This document shows positions 52,701 to 59,509 of a DNA stretch of 64,000 nt, piece by piece. This DNA comes from an uncultured Campylobacter sp. (GTDB lineage: Bacteria > Campylobacterota > Campylobacteria > Campylobacterales > Campylobacteraceae). The position numbers and the translations under genes were made by a program. The notes below the pieces were generated by a model. The model made no database searches, was not told the DNA's origin, and worked only from the letters and a program-made list of their open reading frames with translations. Position 1 is the first letter of the stretch. Every line of letters starts with the position of its first letter. The DNA lies in contig NZ_CALBWL010000061.1 of the NCBI RefSeq assembly GCF_937973075.1, positions 1-64,000 of the forward strand, read 5' to 3'.

Positions 52701-53827
52701 ATAGAGCGATGTATCGCGCTAAAACGAGCGGTAAAAACCGCTACTGCATCTTTGAGCGCGCCGAAGCAGAAGAACCTAGCGAGGAAGGGATTGCTGCAGC
52801 GATCGAAGAGGGAGAGTTTTTCGTGCTCTATCAGCCGATCATTAGCGGCGCACAGATTTACGGATATGAGCTGCTTTTACGCTGGGATCGAGGAAAGCGC
52901 GGAATTCTTGCCCCGCAGGATTTTGCGCAGATATTAAGCGAGCCGCGATTTGAGTTGCCGATCTCAAAATTTGCGTTTTCAAAGATGATGAAATTTAACG
53001 CTCAAACGGGCGCAAACTGCTCGATAAACGTAAGTCTAGCCGTGCTTGCAAACGACGAATTTTACGATTTCGTAGCTCACAGCTTGCGAGACAGGGCTAA
53101 TGCAAAAGGCGAGTTGATGTTTGAGATAACCGATTTTAGCGAGCAAAATTTTAAGGAATTCGCCCCTGCGCGTGGGCGTTATGCAGATCTTGGGGTTAAA
53201 TTTGCTCTTAATAGCGCAAATAAAAATAATATCCCATTCCTGAATGCCCAGCCTTTCGATATCGTTAAAATCGACCGCGAGCTCTGCCTTGACATAGGCA
53301 AGAAAAAAAATGCTATCCGAACGATGGTGGAGATCACGGGCAAGCTAAAGCGGGAGTTTGGATTCGCTCTGGGCGCTCAAGGGGTAGAAAACGCGCTATC
53401 GCTGCGGCTTTTAAACAATTTGAAATTTAACTATCTGCAGGGAAATTTTATCGCAAAAGCGCTGGATCGCAAAGAGATAGACGCTTTCATCGCGCGATTT
53501 AAAGATACGCCCAAGCTCGCAGCCATCGACAAAGATGAGTTTATCGGCTTTTTAAACGCGCTTGATTACAAAGAGCTTGCTTTAAGCTTCATCGCGCGCG
53601 CCGATGCGGGCGATCTGAGCCCCGGAGAGTTTGAAGGCTTTAGAGCGAAATTCGGCGAAATTTTAAATAAAACTCAAAGCGCGGGCAGCGAAAAATTTGC
53701 GCTAAATACAGAAATACGTAAGCAAATTTTAGATATTCTTTCGCTTGATTACCGCGTTTTGGCAAGCTTCATTCAGAGCTTTAAAACGCGGCTAAATCAG
53801 TTCATAAGCGATTTGGAGGCAGCATGA
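49760..53827 (+). CDS. PAS-GGDEF protein with degenerate EAL domain
   Basis: A 1355-residue membrane sensor of cyclic-di-GMP signalling. A periplasmic sensor region lies between two membrane helices (about 12-32 and 257-280). PAS-like units follow (about 350-440, 455-580, 590-700 and 712-830). The cyclase domain has RKGDILARLGGDEF with an intact GGDEF (near 915) and the RxxD inhibitory site. The EAL domain looks dead: EAL is replaced by ELL in 'YGYELLLRW', the usual DDFG segment reads 'FALNSANKNN', and only 'FDIVKIDREL' is recognisable. It likely makes c-di-GMP. I chose the ATG at 49760 over a TTG 12 bases earlier. It overlaps the next gene by 4 bases. Confidence 0.88.
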   Translation: MKNKKDFVTERFNAALILGAALLTLVVVCEISFLRTRIATQLDLRTRTAITLLKNTDESLFSELEILKENILSLDARHEAAQSELYADLIRNVVKSSHRFDAIFYLRAHGAEQESLAHFSSDARISDLGEIRLEDIASELKKDEWVSRYMMMDGAWRYFLIKRVNADSYLLGFANTARPIARLSSLGDILVFNTEGKFFNAPGSATDILGQDFDFSRLGEVVSFEDESGLSFAYLAKFGDNFVMARERAGYFLGADDFIVVALAAAILAYLILLISNFTFLKKRVFIPLAAVQNALRQGDYHSKIRDIEALNPLSSVLEISKSIDEVLKSNLRHGDFSLSFKDALKYSSLSVLSIDNVAGTIESASNGARELYGDDVVGRNIFALQAGSFYDHAYQTQRANYVKENYVVTRQETKNGVKDLYVKKSYIRDGSKISTLFVVLDASKYRRFYDETKQKYEYLNHAPIVTLVFDYTSGKIVDASKNIKELWGYEAAQFLSGEIRLWDLLDEKDANEAKNEILNRLADMPSEELSFSQSYKIRHNDNIRYSYEVSIYVKKSAARAAFYFQNIDDDVKAIRGLQEDLDFYRTVIETRNFCTCLIDLDAQTLSFDKNYFKILKYRGKRLNTAMSFGEFSYEIYFADLENFNKMIRECTAGLRNDFSCEFRLRNAANAYTWISMQGYVTEKHGSRSRLVKTTLEDISSRKQTELELNLNANVFSRSLEAILITDESGRVLRANNAFYEITGYSESQTIGKIPNFFAPTEGGADVMERIRKNLVGKQTSYKDEIYGLKRGGGTFPALFTAIAIKDDFSLTSNFILMFTEISQIKQKESELAKIAHHDALTGLPNRVYFMKAAQRFTANSGENSKLMAVLFIDFDGFKAINDTYGHEVGDMFLQAISKAMSGLLRKGDILARLGGDEFGAIIGDLQSKDAAHVLLDRLLGISKMKFNLKGNEISASISVGAAFYDGSEKIDFPGLLSRADRAMYRAKTSGKNRYCIFERAEAEEPSEEGIAAAIEEGEFFVLYQPIISGAQIYGYELLLRWDRGKRGILAPQDFAQILSEPRFELPISKFAFSKMMKFNAQTGANCSINVSLAVLANDEFYDFVAHSLRDRANAKGELMFEITDFSEQNFKEFAPARGRYADLGVKFALNSANKNNIPFLNAQPFDIVKIDRELCLDIGKKKNAIRTMVEITGKLKREFGFALGAQGVENALSLRLLNNLKFNYLQGNFIAKALDRKEIDAFIARFKDTPKLAAIDKDEFIGFLNALDYKELALSFIARADAGDLSPGEFEGFRAKFGEILNKTQSAGSEKFALNTEIRKQILDILSLDYRVLASFIQSFKTRLNQFISDLEAA

Positions 53828-54687
53828 TAGATAGCGTTAGCGCCGATTTCGATCACGAGATACCAAACGGCTCGAGGCTGTATTTCGGAAAGAGCGCGCA
53901 GCTCAAGCGCGAGCTGGAAAATAAAGCGAGCGAAATCCTCGTTAAAAACGGCTTTAGCGAAATTTTAACGCCATATTTTTCATATCATCAGCACCTAAGC
54001 GTCGCGCCGCAAAAGCTTCTTAAGCTCTCCGATCCCACGAACCACGAGCTTGCGCTTCGCGCAGACAGCACCGTGGACGTCGTGCGTATCGTGCGCAAAC
54101 GGCTGAAAGACGATAAGCTAAGGCGGCTATTTTATGTGCAGCCGACCTTCAAATACCCAAGCGACGAGTTTTATCAGATCGGCGCGGAGCTGATCGGAGA
54201 GAAAAATTTGCCCCTTGCGATTAAAATCGCGCAGGAATTTTTTAAAGAATTTGATCTTATGCCCGCGCTTCAGCTAAGCAATATCGAAATTCCGAAAAAA
54301 ATTTGCGAAATTTTAAACCTGCCGCTTGAAATTTTTGAAAAGGGTAAGATTGAGACGCTGCTTGAGCAAAATTTGCCCTGGTTGGACGCTACAGCTCGCG
54401 CCACATCGCTAAAGGACGTGCAAGCTCTGCGCGCGCAGGTGCCTGAAGAGCTAAAGCCCTGCTTAGATGAAATTTTAAACCTAGGCGTGGATTACGAGCA
54501 TATCTGCGTTTCGCTGCTGTATTACTCCAAAATGCGCTATTATGACGCGCTATTTTTTAGATTTTTAGATGCGGGCGCGGTGTATTGCAGCGGCGGAAAT
54601 TACGAGATAGACGGGCTAAAATCCAGCGGCTTTGCGCTGCTAGTGGATGCTTTGATAGAAAAAATTATGCAAAAGGATGAGAAATGA
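53824..54687 (+). CDS. HisZ-like class II aaRS paralogue
   Basis: A 287-residue protein of the histidyl-tRNA-synthetase-like family to which the ATP phosphoribosyltransferase regulatory subunit HisZ belongs. It has 'PNGSRLYFGKSAQLKRELENKASEILVKNGFSEILTPYFSYH' (motif 1), 'ALRADSTVDVVRIV' and 'LFYVQPTFKYPSDEFYQIGAELIG' (motif 2), and ends with 'YCSGGNYEIDGLKSSGFALL'. No anticodon domain. HisZ normally partners a short HisG; whether it does so here cannot be seen. Linked by 4-base overlaps to the GGDEF gene and to purA. Confidence 0.8.
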   Translation: MIDSVSADFDHEIPNGSRLYFGKSAQLKRELENKASEILVKNGFSEILTPYFSYHQHLSVAPQKLLKLSDPTNHELALRADSTVDVVRIVRKRLKDDKLRRLFYVQPTFKYPSDEFYQIGAELIGEKNLPLAIKIAQEFFKEFDLMPALQLSNIEIPKKICEILNLPLEIFEKGKIETLLEQNLPWLDATARATSLKDVQALRAQVPEELKPCLDEILNLGVDYEHICVSLLYYSKMRYYDALFFRFLDAGAVYCSGGNYEIDGLKSSGFALLVDALIEKIMQKDEK

Positions 54688-55934
54688 GCAAAGTTGACGT
54701 AGTCATCGGCGCCCAGTGGGGCGATGAGGGTAAGGGTAAGATCGTAGATATGATAAGCGCGAATTACGATTTCGTATGCCGCAGCAGCGGCGGGCACAAC
54801 GCAGGCCACACCATCGTTATAAACGGCGAGAAATTTGCGCTGCATCTGGTGCCTAGCGGCGTGCTTCATAAAAATATCATCAACATCATCGGAAACGGCG
54901 TCGTGATCAACCCCGACGTACTGATTACGGAGATGGCGCAGTTTGAAAATTTAAAGGGCAGATTTTTCATAAGCGAGAAGGCGTTTTTAAATTTACAGTA
55001 CCACTCGCTGATCGATCAGGCGCGCGAAAAAAGCAAGGGCGAGCTTGCGATCGGCACCACCGGCAAGGGCATAGGGCCTGCGTATGCCGATAAGATCGCA
55101 CGCACGGGACACCGCGTAGCGGAGCTTTTGGAGCCTGAAAGGCTCGCCGAGGCGCTATCGCGCGATTTTGCTTCGCATGAGAGCGTTTTTGAAAAAGCGG
55201 GGGTTAAAATTCCTAGCAAGATTGAAATTTACGAGGAGCTAAAGCGCTATAAAAGCGCGCTCGAGCCATACATCGCCGATACCACGCACATGCTGTGGAA
55301 GGCGCTTGATTACGACAAGCGCGTGCTCGTAGAGGGTGCGCAAGGAAGCCTGCTTGATATCGATCACGGCACCTATCCTTACGTCACGAGCTCGACTACT
55401 ATCGCGGGTGGGGCTTGCAGCGGGCTCGGGCTCGCGCCGAAAGATATCGGCACGGTGATGGGAATTTTAAAAGCCTACACCACCCGCGTGGGCAACGGCG
55501 CGTTTCCTACCGAGGATAAGGGCCCGCAAGGCGAGGCGATGCGCGAGATCGGCAAAGAGTACGGCACCACGACGGGCAGGGCGCGCCGCTGCGGTTGGTT
55601 CGACGGAGTGGCTACGAAATACGCCGTGCGCCTTAGCGGCATCGACAAGCTCGCGCTGATGAAGCTTGACGTCTTAGACGGCTTTGAGAGCATTAAAATT
55701 TGCCGCGCGTATCGCTATAAAGGCGAGGAGATCGATTATTTCCCGATCGATTTGGAAGCTGCCGAGCCGGTTTATGAGCAGATGCCGGGCTGGGATAGCG
55801 TCAAGGGAATTTCAAAATTTGAGGATCTGCCGCAAAGCGCGCAAAATTATATCCGCAAAATAGAGGAGCTAAGCGGCGCGAAAGTGGGTTTCATCTCCAC
55901 CAGTCCCGAAAGAAGCGACACGATAATTTTATAA
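54684..55934 (+). CDS. purA: Adenylosuccinate synthetase
   Basis: A 416-residue enzyme of purine synthesis that joins IMP and aspartate using GTP. 'VVIGAQWGDEGKGKIVDMIS' at the start is the GTP loop, with 'GGHNAGHTIVINGEKFALHLVPSGVLH' next. 'LVEGAQGSLLDIDHGTYPYVTSSTTIAGG', 'TRVGNGAFPTE' and 'TGRARRCGWFDGVATKYAVR' complete the family set. Full length. Overlaps the HisZ-like gene by 4 bases. Confidence 0.98.
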   Translation: MSKVDVVIGAQWGDEGKGKIVDMISANYDFVCRSSGGHNAGHTIVINGEKFALHLVPSGVLHKNIINIIGNGVVINPDVLITEMAQFENLKGRFFISEKAFLNLQYHSLIDQAREKSKGELAIGTTGKGIGPAYADKIARTGHRVAELLEPERLAEALSRDFASHESVFEKAGVKIPSKIEIYEELKRYKSALEPYIADTTHMLWKALDYDKRVLVEGAQGSLLDIDHGTYPYVTSSTTIAGGACSGLGLAPKDIGTVMGILKAYTTRVGNGAFPTEDKGPQGEAMREIGKEYGTTTGRARRCGWFDGVATKYAVRLSGIDKLALMKLDVLDGFESIKICRAYRYKGEEIDYFPIDLEAAEPVYEQMPGWDSVKGISKFEDLPQSAQNYIRKIEELSGAKVGFISTSPERSDTIIL

Positions 55935-55939
55935 AATCG

Positions 55940-55970
55940 GGCGGAATTTTAAGAATTTTAAAATTCCGCC
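55940..55970 (+). terminator. Hairpin after purA
   Basis: A perfect 11-bp stem (GGCGGAATTTT at 55940-55950 with AAAATTCCGCC at 55960-55970), 6 bases after the purA stop, followed only by GTTTG. It may terminate or attenuate, and it contains three RAATTY sites. Confidence 0.55.
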
Positions 55971-56025
55971 GTTTGCAAACGCGGGCGGCGCGACCGCTCA
56001 TAGAACTGAATTTAAAGGAACGATC

Positions 56026-56577
56026 ATGCGAATACGACTACCACACGTGCCATATATCGCGCATAAAATAGCGCTGGATCTGCTAAACTCGGGCTGCGTT
56101 ACGCTGAGTGCGGGCATAGAGCCCGTCGCGAAGGAAGCCGACGAGATCATAAGAGCCGATCTGCAAAAAGAAAGAGCGATAGACGAGCGCGCAAACGAGC
56201 TGATAGATGAGCGCATAAGCGAGCTAGATGAGATGAGCGTGAATAAAAAAGATATGTTTTGGCTCATCAAACGCCATATCGCAAACGACGAGAATTTCGA
56301 GCTAAATTTCGAGGATCGCTACGGCACCATATCGCATAAAATTTTAGAAACCGTTTGGAAGAAAAATTTGATCGATTACAAAGTCTCGGAAAATAGGCTA
56401 AAGACAATAATTTATAACGCGATCGACGAATATCTTAAAAATTATCAAAAGATTGAGGATGCGGTCTATGAAAAGATCGATGGCTACAAGCAAAAACTGA
56501 TCCCCGGCACCGAAGAATACGAGCTTGTGTTTGAAAAGCTCTACGAAGAGGAGCTAAGAAAACGGGGCATGCTGTAA
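56026..56577 (+). CDS. DUF507 family protein
   Basis: A 183-residue protein of the DUF507 family: 'IRLPHVPYIAHKIALDLLNSGCVTLSAGIEPVAKEADEII' followed by 'ANELIDERISELDEMSVNKKDMFWLIKRHIANDENFELN'. It is helical and charged, without export signal. Function is unknown; the gene lies directly before carA in Campylobacter. A good AAAGGAA ribosome site precedes the ATG, and the stop overlaps carA by one base. Confidence 0.88.
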   Translation: MRIRLPHVPYIAHKIALDLLNSGCVTLSAGIEPVAKEADEIIRADLQKERAIDERANELIDERISELDEMSVNKKDMFWLIKRHIANDENFELNFEDRYGTISHKILETVWKKNLIDYKVSENRLKTIIYNAIDEYLKNYQKIEDAVYEKIDGYKQKLIPGTEEYELVFEKLYEEELRKRGML

Positions 56578-57695
56578 TGAACGCGTATATCTATATAGAA
56601 AACGGCATCTATCTGCAAGCCAAGGCGTTCGGCAAGGGCGGCAGCGCATTCGGCGAGCTCGTGTTTAACACCTCCGCCACCGGCTACGAGGAGATCATCT
56701 CCGATCCGAGCTACGCGGGGCAGTTTATTATTTTCACTATGCCTGAAATCGGTATCGTAGGTATCAACGAAAACGACAAAGAAAGCTCCAAAATCCACGC
56801 AAGCGGAATTTTCATAAGAAATTTTAACAACGAGCCTTCAAATTTTCGCTCGCAGATGAGCTTGGAGGATTACTTTCTGCAAAACGGAAAATTCGGCGTT
56901 TACGACATCGACACTAGATTTTTAACCAAGATGCTGCGCGATCAGGGCAGTCTGCGCGCCTTCGTCTCTACCGAGATCAGCGATAAGGCGGCTCTTAAAA
57001 AGGCGCTTAGCGAGTCTGCGCGCATAGAGGAGATCAACTACGTAAGCATCGTAAGCACGAAGGCGCCGTACAAGCACACCTCCGGTCGCTGGGACGCCGC
57101 GCGCGGAAGCTACGCTCAGCCCGCAAGCTGCGGCAAAAAGATAGCCGTGATCGATTACGGCGTCAAGCGAAACATCCTAAATGAGCTTTGCGATCTAGGG
57201 CTCGGCGTCGAGGTTTTCCCGCACGACGTTAAAGCGGAGAGCTTGATTGCTAAGCTTAAAGAGGGGCAGATCGACGGCGTGTTTTTATCAAACGGCCCGG
57301 GCGAGCCTCGCATGCTTAAAGAGGAGATCGCACAGATCAAAAAGATGGTCGAAGCGCGCGTGCCGATTTTTGGAATTTGCTTGGGTCATCAGCTGCTAAG
57401 CAATGCGATGGGATATGAGACCTACAAGCTGAAATTCGGCCAGCACGGCGCAAACCACCCCGTGCAAAATTTGCGCACCAAATCGATCGAGATCACCGCG
57501 CAAAACCACAACTACAACGTCCCAGAAACGATCGCGCAGATCTGCGAAATCACGCACCGCAATCTTTTCGACGGCACGATCGAGGGTGTGCGCTACAAAG
57601 ACTATCCCGTATTTTCGGTGCAGCACCACCCCGAAGCCAGCGCGGGGCCTACCGAGAGCAAGTATATCTTCAAAGAATTTCTTGAAATTTTATGA
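56577..57695 (+). CDS. carA: Carbamoyl-phosphate synthase small subunit
   Basis: A 372-residue glutaminase subunit that supplies ammonia to CarB for arginine and pyrimidine synthesis. It has 'FGELVFNTSATGYEEIISDPSYAGQFIIFTMPEIG', then the amidotransferase part with 'FLSNGPGEPRM', the nucleophile in 'PIFGICLGHQLLSNAMG' (Cys near 265) and the catalytic histidine in 'YPVFSVQHHPEASAGPTES'. Full length. carB is not in the window. A hairpin follows. Confidence 0.97.
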   Translation: MNAYIYIENGIYLQAKAFGKGGSAFGELVFNTSATGYEEIISDPSYAGQFIIFTMPEIGIVGINENDKESSKIHASGIFIRNFNNEPSNFRSQMSLEDYFLQNGKFGVYDIDTRFLTKMLRDQGSLRAFVSTEISDKAALKKALSESARIEEINYVSIVSTKAPYKHTSGRWDAARGSYAQPASCGKKIAVIDYGVKRNILNELCDLGLGVEVFPHDVKAESLIAKLKEGQIDGVFLSNGPGEPRMLKEEIAQIKKMVEARVPIFGICLGHQLLSNAMGYETYKLKFGQHGANHPVQNLRTKSIEITAQNHNYNVPETIAQICEITHRNLFDGTIEGVRYKDYPVFSVQHHPEASAGPTESKYIFKEFLEIL

Positions 57696-57717
57696 TTTTT
57701 GAAATTTTGCCCGCATG

Positions 57718-57748
57718 AAATTTTACCGCGGCCCTGCGGTAAAATTTT
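57718..57748 (+). terminator. Terminator after carA
   Basis: A perfect 12-bp stem (AAATTTTACCGC at 57718-57729 with GCGGTAAAATTT at 57736-57747) with a 6-base loop, 22 bases after the stop and ending in TTT. Confidence 0.68.
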
Positions 57749-58547
57749 AAATTTGCGGGAAGCTTTAAATTCTGACGCGGTCTTTGCATTGTAAATTTAA
57801 AGCCCGTCGCAGCCTGGGTAATTGCAGGCTGGAGCGGTACGCAAAGCGCGCTTTTGCGGGCTAAGGATTGCTGTAATGATTTTGAAGTAAGTGATTTTTG
57901 GATAAACGAATCTGTGCTAGTCGCGATTTTAAATTTAAACTGGCTATCGCGTCGCATGCTTTTCATTCGTGCGATTTTGCTTCCACATAGCTTTTAAGCG
58001 CGCGCTCGGCTAAATTTCGTGCGTTTTAAATTTAAAAATTGGACTTGGTGCGCTTAGCCCTTTCAAAACAGATCCTACGGTACATTTAGCATGGTTTCAA
58101 GCTCTTAAATTTGACGAACCATTTTGTTGCCGTTAAAAGTTACGCTAGTAAGCTGCCTTGCCGCCTGTAAAATTTTATCTAACGCCGTTTACCTACTAAA
58201 ACCTTATCGGCGCCGTTTCATTTCCCTCTAAAATATTTGCCTAAAATAAAATTCTGCCCCGCCGCGTAGCGAAATTTTACCTGCGCCAACTTTGAAATTT
58301 TACTTTCAGCTGTTATTAAATCTCTTTCGCACCGATAAGATTTAGCTCGCGTTACTTTAAATTTTTGCTCCATTCCTAGGCTACAGTTTTTACTCACGCT
58401 TGTTTTTTAATCCCGCCCATATTTGCACCTAAAATAAGAGTTGTGTTACTTTATGAAATTAAATTTTTAACTTAACATTATTTTAAGCTCAATAAAAGAG
58501 AAAATTTGAAAGAATTTCGTTTGAAATTTCGCCTTGAGGGGTCTGCT
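57749..58547. other. Long non-coding gap before the response regulator
   Basis: About 800 bases without any plausible gene on either strand. AAATTT, GAATTT and AAATTC words recur. An AT-rich segment at 58440-58500 (with AACTTAACATTATTTTAAGC) probably holds the promoter of the regulator gene. It could carry a small RNA, but I see no clear promoter-terminator pair inside. Confidence 0.55.
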
Positions 58548-59231
58548 ATGAGCTGCGCTTTAAAAGAGCTGGACGTCTTGCTAGTCGAGGATGATACTAA
58601 ATTACTAGCCTCGCTACATAAGGCGTTTGAGGGTATTTTTAACAACGTTTACAATGCCCAAAACGGGCTTGAAGGTGTGAAAAAATTCAAAAAATTTAGC
58701 CCTAATCTCGTCATTACCGACATTCTAATGCCGATTGAAGATGGGCTAGCGATGATACGTCAGATCAAGCAGATCTTTCCGCATGCCCCTATCGTGGTGC
58801 TTAGTGGCTTCAGTAGGGAGGAGCAGTTAAAAGGCGTTATGGAGATTGGCGTCGAGCGGTATTACTTTAAGCCGGTAGATATCGCCGCATTTGCGCTAGA
58901 GATAAGTGCACTGATGAAGTCTAAGCTGGACTCTGTGCGAGTCGTAAATATGGGCGCAGGCTACGTATTTGACGGGCTTCGCCGTATTTTGTTGAAGGAT
59001 GGCGAGCAGATCGTGCTTACTAAAAAGGAGCTTTCTTTTGTCTCGCTGCTAGCCAGTCGCGTGGGCGAGCTGGTGCTTTACGAGGAGATCAAGCGTTACG
59101 TCTGGACTGAAGGAGCCGTGAGTGATACGGCGCTTCGCACCTTCGTCAAGCGTATCCGCGATAAAGTGGGAGACGAAATCATAAAAAATGTCCCAAGCCT
59201 GGGATACAAGATCGAGCTTGAGCCTGCTTAA
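58548..59231 (+). CDS. OmpR-family response regulator
   Basis: A 227-residue two-component regulator. The receiver domain has the acidic pair in 'VLLVEDDTK', the phosphorylated aspartate in 'PNLVITDILMPIEDG' (near 56), the 'VVLSGFSREEQ' serine and the lysine in 'RYYFKPVD'. It ends at about 122. The winged-helix DNA-binding domain (130-225) has 'LTKKELSFVSLLASRVGELVLYEEI' and 'DTALRTFVKRIRDKVG'. No histidine kinase is nearby, so it is an orphan here. The ATG at 58548 follows GAGGGG by 7 bases; an upstream TTG frame was rejected. Confidence 0.92.
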   Translation: MSCALKELDVLLVEDDTKLLASLHKAFEGIFNNVYNAQNGLEGVKKFKKFSPNLVITDILMPIEDGLAMIRQIKQIFPHAPIVVLSGFSREEQLKGVMEIGVERYYFKPVDIAAFALEISALMKSKLDSVRVVNMGAGYVFDGLRRILLKDGEQIVLTKKELSFVSLLASRVGELVLYEEIKRYVWTEGAVSDTALRTFVKRIRDKVGDEIIKNVPSLGYKIELEPA

Positions 59232-59509
59232 ATTCCGTCGCTTTTTTGCCGCTTTGTAATTTACGGAATTGCACTCGTAAAATTTTGCGTCGAAATATGC
59301 CGCGATTAATGCGGAGCGAGACAGAATTCCGCGCTCAAAGCGCAACAGATTAAAATTTTACGCTCATCCAAAATTTGCTAAATTTGACTTGATAAAATTT
59401 AGCCTCTCAAGCTTTTCAAAAACTTCTTTGCTTAAAAGCCCAAACTAAAAATTTCTTGCTAAAATATCGCAAAATTCCGCGTTCTGCAGATCGCTCTAAA
59501 GGATTTGTT

